Shown here: one piece after another, positions 17,051-24,457 of the stretch
Layout of the letters: every line of letters begins with the position of its first letter
Position numbering within the stretch: position 1 is the stretch's first letter
Assembly: GCF_013085255.1 (NCBI RefSeq)
Contig: NZ_JABFCX010000003.1
Span: forward strand, 815,288 to 879,287
Reading direction: 5' to 3'
DNA length: 64,000 bases
DNA from: Parvularcula mediterranea
GTDB lineage: Bacteria > Pseudomonadota > Alphaproteobacteria > Caulobacterales > Parvularculaceae
The notes under the pieces: model-generated
Seen by the model: the letters and a program-made list of their open reading frames with translations, nothing else
The model's database searches: none
What the model was told of the DNA's origin: nothing
Position numbers and translations under genes: made by a program

Positions 17051-18751
17051 TTACGCGTCGTCGGTGTCCTTGAGCGCTGCGCCCAGGATATCGCCGAGCG
17101 ATGCGCCGGCATCGGCCGAGCCATACTGTTCGACGGCTTCCTTCTCCTCGGCCATTTCGCGGGCCTTGATGGAGAGGGAGAGACGACGCGACTGACGGTC
17201 GATGGCGACGATGCGTGCATCGATCTTGTCGCCTACAGCGAAGCGCTCGGGGCGCTGCTCGTTGCGGTCGCGCGAGAGGTCGGACTTGCGGATGAAGGCC
17301 TTCGGACCACCATCGCCGCCAACGCGAACCTCAATGCCGCCATTTTCGACAGCCGAGACTTCACAGGTGACGTCGTCGCCTTTCTTGAGCTCGCCAATGG
17401 CATCCATCGGGTCGTTGGCGACCTGCTTGATGCCGAGCGAGATACGCTCTTTGTCCGGATCAACGTCGAGGACTTTGACAGAGACCGACTGGCCTTTCTC
17501 GTAGTCCTGGATGGCAACGTCGCCAGCCTTGTCCCAGTCGAGGTCGGAGAGGTGGACCATGCCGTCCATGTTCTCGTCGATGCCAACGAACAGACCGAAC
17601 TCGGTGATGTTCTTGACTTCGCCCTCGAGGATCGAGCCAACAGGGTTCTTCTCTGCGAAGGCTTCCCACGGGTTCGACAGGGTCTGCTTGAGGCCGAGGG
17701 AGACGCGGCGCTTGTACTCGTCAACTTCGAGCACCATGACGTCGACTTCCTGACCCGGCTCGACGATCGAGCTCGGCGGCATGTTCTTCTTGACCCAGGA
17801 CATCTCCGAGACGTGGACCAGGCCTTCGATGCCGTCCTCGATCTCGACGAACGCACCGTAGTCGGTGATGTTCGTTACCTTGCCTTTGAAGACTGCGCCC
17901 ACCGGATACTTGGCCTGAACACCTTCCCACGGATCGGGCTGGAGCTGCTTCATGCCGAGGCTGATGCGCGAGGTTTCCGGGTTGATCTTGATGATCTTTA
18001 CACGGACAGTATCGTTGACATTGAGCACTTCCGACGGGTGGTTGACCCGCGACCAGCTCATGTCGGTGACGTGAAGAAGACCGTCGACGCCCGGGGCGAG
18101 TTCGACGAATGCACCGTAATCGGTGATGTTCTTCACGACGCCATCGCGCTCGTCACCCTCGTTCAGGTCACGGACGACTTCTTGCCTGTGTTCAGCACGA
18201 TCCTCTTCGAGAACCGAACGGCGCGAAACGACGATGTTGCCGCGGCGCTTGTCCATTTTCAGGATCTTGAACGGCTGCTCGAGGTTCATGAGCGGCGTTG
18301 CATCGCGGACAGGGCGGATATCGACCTGGGAGCCGGGCAGGAAGGCCACGGCGCCGCCGAGGTCGACGGTGAAGCCACCCTTGACGCGGTTGAAGATCAC
18401 GCCGTCGACGCGGTCCTCGTTTTCGAAATTCTTCTCGAGACGTTCCCACGCTTCTTCGCGGCGGGCTTTCTCGCGGGAGATAACGGCTTCGCCGTGGGCG
18501 TTCTCGACGCGGTCGATGAAGACATCCACCTGGTCGCCGACGCTGACGGAGCTTTCGCCGTCCTTGATGCCGAATTCGCGAAGCGGGACGCGGCCTTCGG
18601 TTTTCAGTCCGACGTCGACAATCGCCATGTCTTTTTCGATGGCCGTGATGGTACCTTTGACGACGGTTTGTTCAAAGCTCTCGCGGTCAACGACCGAGGC
18701 TTCGAACATCTCGGCGAAATCTTCGACCGAGGGGTTCATGGTTTCAGACAA
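17051..18751 (-). CDS. rpsA: 30S ribosomal protein S1
   Basis: S1 brings mRNA to the 30S subunit. The 566-aa protein has six S1 (OB-fold) repeats, recognisable from the recurring VTDYGAFVE/ITDYGAFVEI/ITEFGLFVGI strands, followed by the EISRRLSLSIKA-type end of the last domain and a short acidic tail. ATG 18751 gives the usual N-terminus. In most alphaproteobacteria cmk lies directly upstream; here cmk is 4.3 kb away at 23016, with accessory genes in between. The 258 bp upstream hold the rpsA leader and the start region of the divergent hydrolase. Confidence 0.97.
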   Translation of the reverse strand: MSETMNPSVEDFAEMFEASVVDRESFEQTVVKGTITAIEKDMAIVDVGLKTEGRVPLREFGIKDGESSVSVGDQVDVFIDRVENAHGEAVISREKARREEAWERLEKNFENEDRVDGVIFNRVKGGFTVDLGGAVAFLPGSQVDIRPVRDATPLMNLEQPFKILKMDKRRGNIVVSRRSVLEEDRAEHRQEVVRDLNEGDERDGVVKNITDYGAFVELAPGVDGLLHVTDMSWSRVNHPSEVLNVNDTVRVKIIKINPETSRISLGMKQLQPDPWEGVQAKYPVGAVFKGKVTNITDYGAFVEIEDGIEGLVHVSEMSWVKKNMPPSSIVEPGQEVDVMVLEVDEYKRRVSLGLKQTLSNPWEAFAEKNPVGSILEGEVKNITEFGLFVGIDENMDGMVHLSDLDWDKAGDVAIQDYEKGQSVSVKVLDVDPDKERISLGIKQVANDPMDAIGELKKGDDVTCEVSAVENGGIEVRVGGDGGPKAFIRKSDLSRDRNEQRPERFAVGDKIDARIVAIDRQSRRLSLSIKAREMAEEKEAVEQYGSADAGASLGDILGAALKDTDDA

Positions 18752-19009
18752 GAGTATGCCTCAAATGCAGCAGGGCTGCGGGTTCTAGGCTTCCGGAGCT
18801 GTCGCGGAGGGCACGCGGAAGCAAGGTTGGACAAGGGCCAGCAGGACACGAATGACGGACCGTCAGGTTCGGATGCTAAAGCGCTTGTCCTCCTCTAAAG
18901 CCACGTCAAACGCGCAAGGAACTGGCCTCGCGACCCGCGCTCCCTATGGAAAAGATGGCCTGCGCGCAAGGTCTGTTGGTCAGGGGGTTCCGCCCCCATC
19001 TTGGGCCCT

Positions 19010-19813
19010 ATGCTGCTGAACCGCCTCCTGCTGCCCGCCGCGCTCTTCCTCACCGCATGCGCGAGCGTGCCCGCTGAGCCCCCTGCCCATGACCTCCATG
19101 CCGAGGTGCGGGGTGATGGGGAGCCCCTGATCGTCTTCATCAACGGCAATGGCGCCACGCTGTCGGTCTGGGACGGCATCGAGGCGGCCCTGCGCGAGGA
19201 TGGCGTGACGGCGCTCCTGACCGATCGGGATGGCCTCGGCGGAACAGCGCTTGGCCCGAGGCCCTATCGCATCGAGGATGAGATCGCCTCCCTCCGAGCG
19301 ACGATCGCGAAGCTGCCAGATGGGCCGCAGGAGATGATCCTCGTCGCCCATTCTTATGGCGGATTGATCGCGGCGGGCCTTGCCGATGAGGAGAATGTGG
19401 CCGGCGTCGTGCTCGTCGATGCCCTCGTGCCGGGTGCCATGACCCAAGAGCTGGTCGAGGAGACGCTGGCGACCTACCGCCCGCAATATGAAGCCGTGCG
19501 CAAGCAGGCCCCTGACGTGGCGGCAGCCATCATCCCTATCGTCGAGGCCTACCCGGAAACTGCCGATGCGGTCTCCGGCATGGCCTGGCCTAATGGGCTG
19601 ACGCTCATCATTATCGAAGCTGAGAATCCGGCAGGAGGCCCTGCGACCCAGGCCGCAACAAGGTCGGCCTACCGAAGGCTAATCGCGGAGAACCCCGGTT
19701 CCCGCACGCTGGTGATCGCTGAACGGAGCGGACATCAGGTCATGCGCGACAGGCCGGATCTTGTCGTCGAAGCCATCCGTTCCCTGATCAAAGAGATGCG
19801 CGCTGAAGGCTGA
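19010..19813 (+). CDS. Alpha/beta hydrolase lipoprotein
   Basis: A secreted alpha/beta hydrolase of 267 aa. The lipobox is LTAC, the nucleophile elbow is AHSYGG with the serine in place, and the catalytic histidine is in ERSGHQVM near the C-terminus. The oxyanion region FINGNGATLSVWD is typical. The substrate is unknown. ATG 19010 lacks a clear SD; TTG 19001 is an alternative. It is the only plus-strand gene between rpsA and cmk and converges on the LuxR-pseudohydrolase gene, whose hydrolase domain, unlike this one, has lost its catalytic residues. Confidence 0.87.
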   Translation: MLLNRLLLPAALFLTACASVPAEPPAHDLHAEVRGDGEPLIVFINGNGATLSVWDGIEAALREDGVTALLTDRDGLGGTALGPRPYRIEDEIASLRATIAKLPDGPQEMILVAHSYGGLIAAGLADEENVAGVVLVDALVPGAMTQELVEETLATYRPQYEAVRKQAPDVAAAIIPIVEAYPETADAVSGMAWPNGLTLIIIEAENPAGGPATQAATRSAYRRLIAENPGSRTLVIAERSGHQVMRDRPDLVVEAIRSLIKEMRAEG

Positions 19814-19818
19814 GCAGC

Positions 19819-21492
19819 TTAGCCGCTGAAAATGTCGGCAATCGTCTGCGCCACGAAATCTGGTCGTTCGTAGAGGGCCAGCTGGGCAAGGCCATCCATC
19901 CTGACCGCGCGGCACGAGGGGTTGGCCGAACAGAATGCTTCGACAGGCTCCATCGGCATGAAGTCATGCTCACTGCCGTGAATGAAGGTCCACGGGGGCG
20001 ATCCCTCCAACAGGTCTCCCTCCCAGTCCGAGGTCCACCGCCCGATATCCCAGGCGATCTGGTCTGAGTTTTCGAAGCAGTAGGCGATGAGATCCCTGGT
20101 GATCTGCCAGTAGCGGGGTTCTTCTGTCAGCTTCCGGTCGCGGGGGCTGTCGTTGAAGAAGTACTCGACCGTCCGCTTCTCACCCACGAGCCCGCTCTCG
20201 AAGAGACCTTTGGCCACGCGGTAGCCGAGCCTGAGGGCTGCAGGGGAAAGGTGAGCCGCCTTGAAGCTCCGCCGCATGGGCCGCGAAGCGCTACCGAAGG
20301 CTTCGGGAGCTTGCGGGGCGCCGGTGGAAATGAGGACCGTACCCTGAAAATTCGTCCGGTCGCGGATCTCCTTGGCCGCCTCTGCTGCGAGGATCCCCCC
20401 TTCCCTGTGACCGGCGATGACCAAGGGCTGGTCACGCCTCAAGGGAATAGCTTCGAGCAGGTACCGCGCGAGGCTGGCGCCGTTTTGCGCGCTGTCATCA
20501 TGCCGGGAGGAACCGCCATGCCCCGGGCGATGGGGAGCAATGATGCGGAGCCCGCGATCAGCCACGGCTTCGCGCCATCGTTCATCCTCCCACGGAAGAC
20601 TTGATGTCGTGAGGTACAGGACGAGCTTTCCGTCAGGAGCGCCATAGGTCGAAACCGCAAGCTTCCGGCCGTCGCGCAGTGTGTGCTCCTTGGTGGAGAA
20701 TGCGCCGCTGGCCCTCCCCGTGCTGATCGCAGGCGCATCGGCTGACGAACCAACAAGGAAACGCAGGCGTGCGACAAGGAAGAGAAGACCAGACTGCTTG
20801 TGCTCACCGGTTTTGGTCTGAACCGATTTGAGCTGGGACCTGATGGTCTCGGGACTCTTTCCCGCTTCCGATGCGATTTCCGCGACCGCTTTACCTTCGC
20901 TCAGCAAGCGGACGACATTTATCTCCGCCGGGGTCAGGGAGAACCGCGTTTTCAGAGCTTCGCTCAGGCTTGGCGACCAGGCGGTGGCTTCGAACTGAAC
21001 CAGCACGAGCGGCCCGGGTGATCTTCGTGTGGGGATCGTGCTGACACTGACGATCAAGCTGCCGCCCTCGGGCGCGGCAAGAACATGAAGCCGCTGGTCC
21101 GGCGAAGGTGGCCACTGGTCCTCGAAGCTCCCGGCAAGCTCGTCGCCGAGCCCATGCTCCTGCTGCGCCTCACGCCCGGCTTCATTGCCGGCAAGCACCC
21201 TGCCATCCGCGCCCAGCAGCAGCGCCGGCGCAGGGATGAGCTTGAGGATGGCCTGGGGCTCAAACGCAGGGTCGAGCCGTGGGTCGTGCGCGAGGTCCTC
21301 AGCCCGCTTGAAGTGCTGACCAAGATCCTCCGTGGTCAGCCTTTCATCGGGAAGGCCGAGCGCGTCTTCCCACGCATCCATGAGCGCTTCAAAACTCTCA
21401 GGATCGAGCGCTGCATCATAGGCAACCTGGATCAACCTGCTGATCAGCTGGTCGCTTTTCTGGCGGTCGTCGGCTTGAGGCGAGGTTTTCAC
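19819..21492 (-). CDS. LuxR-type regulator fused to a catalytically dead alpha/beta hydrolase domain
   Basis: A 557-aa protein in three parts: a PAS-like N-terminal region (about 75-170, with LLLGADGRVLAGNEA), a LuxR/GerE helix-turn-helix (about 183-225) and a C-terminal alpha/beta hydrolase fold (about 265-557). The nucleophile elbow reads GHREGG, so the catalytic serine is Arg363. The expected catalytic histidine region reads MDGLAQLALYERPD, with no histidine. The acid position (Asp510) remains. The fold is therefore likely a ligand-binding sensor, comparable in principle to the plant receptor GID1. It follows the VPxPA-CTERM gene by 40 bp on the same strand. Confidence 0.9.
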   Translation of the reverse strand: MKTSPQADDRQKSDQLISRLIQVAYDAALDPESFEALMDAWEDALGLPDERLTTEDLGQHFKRAEDLAHDPRLDPAFEPQAILKLIPAPALLLGADGRVLAGNEAGREAQQEHGLGDELAGSFEDQWPPSPDQRLHVLAAPEGGSLIVSVSTIPTRRSPGPLVLVQFEATAWSPSLSEALKTRFSLTPAEINVVRLLSEGKAVAEIASEAGKSPETIRSQLKSVQTKTGEHKQSGLLFLVARLRFLVGSSADAPAISTGRASGAFSTKEHTLRDGRKLAVSTYGAPDGKLVLYLTTSSLPWEDERWREAVADRGLRIIAPHRPGHGGSSRHDDSAQNGASLARYLLEAIPLRRDQPLVIAGHREGGILAAEAAKEIRDRTNFQGTVLISTGAPQAPEAFGSASRPMRRSFKAAHLSPAALRLGYRVAKGLFESGLVGEKRTVEYFFNDSPRDRKLTEEPRYWQITRDLIAYCFENSDQIAWDIGRWTSDWEGDLLEGSPPWTFIHGSEHDFMPMEPVEAFCSANPSCRAVRMDGLAQLALYERPDFVAQTIADIFSG

Positions 21493-21532
21493 CCCGCCTA
21501 GCCATCACATCCCGCGCCGGAGCGCAACGGGA

Positions 21533-22378
21533 CTAAGCTCCGCGGCGACGGAACCCGAGGACACCAAGCCCGCTCAGGAGTAGGAGAGCAGCACCCGGGA
21601 CCGGGACTTCGGTCGACGACAGGAACGCAGGATCCGAGGCCGCCAGCGACAGGCCATCGGTGGTCAGGAAGCTGATATAGCCGGTGTTGCCGAAATTGCT
21701 GGAGGCGAAACCCGTCCCCTGAGGGTTCACCGCGCTGACAATCGCGAAGCTCAGCATAAGGGTGATCCGCTGGCCATCATTGGCGCCGATCGACACCGAG
21801 AGCAGCTCGTCCACATCGAGGATTGGCTCCGGCGGAATGGAGCTGCCATTCACCGACGTATCAAGCGATCCGTTCACGTACTGATTGACAGCCGAGAACG
21901 TGTCCGAGACCGTCTCGAGGCGAGGATTGAAACGCGACGCCTGGATCGTCGAGCGGACGTTGGTGGAGCCTGCATCACTCAAGGCTGTCAGGAGGCCATC
22001 GAAGGCAAACTGGAAGGTCGCCGTCCCCGACCCGCTGGCGATGAAGGTCTCGGTGATGGTCAGCGAGACGGACGAGCGCGCATCATTCCGGCGATTGGGA
22101 TTGGTGTCGAGGTCTGCGCTGGTCTCAGCTTTCAGGACCCCGGTCACGGGATCGAACGTCAGGTCCACCGCAGCGGTAGCCGCGCCGTCCGTGGCTTCGA
22201 GACTTTCGCTGATCGGTCCATTGATCGTACCGCTCAGGCCGGTGATCCCCCCACCAACGCTGGCGTCCGCATTCTCCCGGTCATTGGCCGCGGCCCGCAC
22301 GCTCCCCGTGATGGTCGCCGCTTCAGCTGCGCCGAGCATCACGGCGATGGCTGCCGTTGCTTTCAATAGTCGCTTCAT
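21533..22378 (-). CDS. VPxPA-CTERM sorting-domain exported protein
   Basis: A 281-aa secreted protein of unknown function. It has a signal peptide ending in GAAEA, a beta-rich mature region, and a textbook C-terminal sorting signal: VPVPGAALLLLSGLGVLG followed by FRRRGA, as recognised by exosortase-type systems. It is upstream of and co-oriented with the LuxR-pseudohydrolase gene (40-bp gap), so the two are probably co-transcribed. A perfect TCACCC-N4-GGGTGA palindrome lies 67-82 bp upstream of the ATG. Confidence 0.87.
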   Translation of the reverse strand: MKRLLKATAAIAVMLGAAEAATITGSVRAAANDRENADASVGGGITGLSGTINGPISESLEATDGAATAAVDLTFDPVTGVLKAETSADLDTNPNRRNDARSSVSLTITETFIASGSGTATFQFAFDGLLTALSDAGSTNVRSTIQASRFNPRLETVSDTFSAVNQYVNGSLDTSVNGSSIPPEPILDVDELLSVSIGANDGQRITLMLSFAIVSAVNPQGTGFASSNFGNTGYISFLTTDGLSLAASDPAFLSSTEVPVPGAALLLLSGLGVLGFRRRGA

Positions 22379-22444
22379 CTCATCCCCCGTCTTGAGTCAC
22401 GAATTTGGCATCTTCGTTTTCGGGGGCTTACGGCGGATTGCCCA

Positions 22445-22460
22445 TCACCCGTTTGGGTGA
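22445..22460 (-). promoter_or_regulatory. Perfect TCACCC-N4-GGGTGA palindrome upstream of the VPxPA-CTERM/LuxR unit
   Basis: The sequence TCACCCGTTTGGGTGA is a perfect inverted repeat with 6-bp arms, centred about 75 bp before the start codon at 22378, the usual distance for an activator or repressor. Near-identical sites precede the DUF4199 gene, which lies beside another LuxR-type regulator. It could also fold as a weak hairpin behind nothing in particular, as the next gene upstream (22481) ends before it. Confidence 0.55.
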
Positions 22461-22480
22461 AATCGGAGCTCTGGACCCGA

Positions 22481-22942
22481 TTATTCGCCGGGCGTGGGTG
22501 CCATATTGTAGATCACCTTGGAAATGGTCAGGCCGCCGGCATCGGTGCGCTCTAGGAGGATCAGGTTCTTCGTCTCGAAGCGGAAGACATCGTCCGACCC
22601 CTCAGGCCCGGCCGAACCAACAACCCTGCCCTGCACGACGACAAGGTCATCGAAGCTTTCAAGCTCGACGATCTCGTGGGTCGTCCTGAGGTCAACACCC
22701 ACCCCGACGGTCGAGAGATGCGCGCGAAGGGCTTCGGTGCCCCGGTGCTCACGCTCCCCGGGGACAAGGATGACGGCGTCGTCTGCATAGTTGGCGAGCT
22801 GCGCTTCGACGCTCAGTGTACGGTCGTCGAGATCGGAGAGAATTGCAAGGGCAGCCTCGCGGTCTGCTTCAGGGACGACTGGAGCACTGCACGCTGAAAG
22901 CGCACCAGCCACAAGCGCCAAGGTCCAAACGATTCTCTTCAT
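22481..22942 (-). CDS. SnoaL/NTF2-like lipoprotein
   Basis: A 153-aa protein with a lipoprotein signal (lipobox LSAC) and an NTF2-like/DUF4440-type fold: an N-terminal helix, NYADDAVILVPG, RGTEALRAHL and the paired beta strands of the cone. Such domains can be enzymes or just ligand binders; no catalytic residue can be assigned. ATG 22942 is chosen since the signal peptide starts there. It lies between cmk and the VPxPA-CTERM gene on the same strand. Confidence 0.82.
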   Translation of the reverse strand: MKRIVWTLALVAGALSACSAPVVPEADREAALAILSDLDDRTLSVEAQLANYADDAVILVPGEREHRGTEALRAHLSTVGVGVDLRTTHEIVELESFDDLVVVQGRVVGSAGPEGSDDVFRFETKNLILLERTDAGGLTISKVIYNMAPTPGE

Positions 22943-23015
22943 ATCCGCCCCCATTCGTTGACGGAGGGTCATACCAGAAGGAGCAGCCGCTGGCAGCCCG
23001 AGCCCGTCGCAGATC

Positions 23016-23663
23016 TCAGGCTTCCATCGCTTTTCGGATATTGTCGATAATCCGGGAGGCCCGGCCCAGCACCTCGTCAGGGGTCAGTTTCGAGGTGTCG
23101 ATGATCTCCGCCTCGGCCGCTGGTTTGAGAGGGGCCTCTTCGCGGTTCTGGTCGCGCTCGTCACGGCGCTTCAGCTCTGCGAGCGTGTTTTCGAAGGTCA
23201 CGCTCTGGTCCTGCACGCGCAGCTCTTCATAGCGGCGCTTGGCGCGCTCCTCGGCACTGGCGGTGATGAAGAACTTCACCGTGGCATCGGGGAAGATGAC
23301 CGTCCCGATGTCGCGCCCGTCGAGCACAGCACCGGGAGGGGTGAGGCCAAAGCTCCGCTGGAAATCGAAGAGCGCCTTGCGCACCCCTTCATGGACAGCG
23401 ACGAGGCTCGCGCCGCGTCCAACCGTCGGGGTCCTGAGATCAGCCGTGCCGAGAGCTTCGGGGTCGAAAGCTCGCGCGACTTCCGCCGCAGCCTCGGCAT
23501 CCCTTGGATCCAGGTCATCACGCAGCATCAGCCACGCCACACCCCGATAGAGCGTACCGGTGTCGAGGTGCTTCAGCCCATAGAGGTTTGCGAGCCGCCG
23601 GGAGAGCGTCCCCTTCCCACTGGCCGCGGGTCCGTCGATCGCGATGATAAGAGGCTTGCCCAT
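23016..23663 (-). CDS. cmk: Cytidylate kinase
   Basis: Cmk phosphorylates CMP and dCMP. The 215-aa protein has the P-loop GPAASGKGT at residues 11-19, the LDTGTLYRGVAW substrate segment, the LDGRDIGTVIFP motif and a C-terminal DTSKLTPDEV stretch, all as in the family. It is unusually distant from rpsA, with which it normally forms an operon. Confidence 0.96.
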   Translation of the reverse strand: MGKPLIIAIDGPAASGKGTLSRRLANLYGLKHLDTGTLYRGVAWLMLRDDLDPRDAEAAAEVARAFDPEALGTADLRTPTVGRGASLVAVHEGVRKALFDFQRSFGLTPPGAVLDGRDIGTVIFPDATVKFFITASAEERAKRRYEELRVQDQSVTFENTLAELKRRDERDQNREEAPLKPAAEAEIIDTSKLTPDEVLGRASRIIDNIRKAMEA

Positions 23664-23828
23664 CGGCCGCGCTTATCCGGGGTTCGCGGGCTTGAGGCAA
23701 GATCAAACACCGGCAGTCAGCGTCTCGGGGGCCTTGCAACCTCCGAGCGAACCGCACCGTGGAAATACAGGTTGTCGCAGCGTGTGGTTAACCAATATCA
23801 CAATAGCGTTAGAATTCGGGGAACCGCT

Positions 23829-24401
23829 ATGAAGAATGCCGTAATCTCAGCCGTCGTGGGCCTAGCCGCCCTCGGCACCGCCAATGCCGCCATCGTCGAC
23901 CAAGGCGCAACCACCGTCGGAGGCGGCGGGGGTATCGAGCTGGTCTCAGGCGGTAACGCTATCTTGCAGGCGAATGGCCTCTACAGTTCTCAGACCACGA
24001 CGCCTGCGTCCGACTGGGTCTGGACCGACAATGGCGACCAGACCACGACGTGGACGTTCACCTTCGACCTTACTGGCTTCGATAAATCCACAGCCGTGCT
24101 TTCGGGCCTTTGGGGTGTCGACAATACGGGCACGATCGACCTGAACGGTACGCAGATCGCAAACCTACCGGTGGTCACAACGGCCAACTTCACGAGCCTG
24201 ATCAGCTACAGCACATCCGATAGCTCGCTGTTCAACATGGGCATGAATGTTCTAACCTTCGTCCTCTCCGACGCAGGTGGCCCCGAAGCCTTCAGGGCAA
24301 CAGCGACCGTCGAAGCCGACACGTCGGCCATTCCGGTTCCGGCGGCACTGCCGCTGTTCCTCGCTGGACTTGCTGTCGTCGCCCGCAAGCGCCGCAAGTA
24401 G
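23829..24401 (+). CDS. VPxPA-CTERM sorting-domain exported protein
   Basis: A 190-aa secreted protein of unknown function. It has a signal peptide ending TANA, a Thr/Asp-rich beta-sandwich-like mature region with aromatic residues (SDWVWTDNGDQTTTW), and the C-terminal sorting signal VPAALPLFLAGLAVVA with a basic RKRRK tail. ATG 23829 has GGGGAA 5 nt upstream. No TCACCC palindrome is seen in front of it, unlike the gene at 22378. It has its own terminator. Confidence 0.86.
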   Translation: MKNAVISAVVGLAALGTANAAIVDQGATTVGGGGGIELVSGGNAILQANGLYSSQTTTPASDWVWTDNGDQTTTWTFTFDLTGFDKSTAVLSGLWGVDNTGTIDLNGTQIANLPVVTTANFTSLISYSTSDSSLFNMGMNVLTFVLSDAGGPEAFRATATVEADTSAIPVPAALPLFLAGLAVVARKRRK

Positions 24402-24428
24402 TCCTTGGAGGAAGCTCCATCAAACATG

Positions 24429-24457
24429 AAAACGGCGCCCCTCGGGCGCCGTTTTTT
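24429..24457 (+). terminator. Rho-independent terminator after the VPxPA-CTERM gene
   Basis: AACGGCGCCC and GGGCGCCGTT form a perfect stem around CTC, followed by a run of seven or more T. The A-run on the other arm makes it partly bidirectional, and the convergent amidohydrolase ends at 24457. Confidence 0.92.

Noticed and set aside
17552-18898. Plus-strand open frame of 448 codons antisense to rpsA
   Set aside because: rpsA on the minus strand explains the region; the other frame has no recognisable domains.
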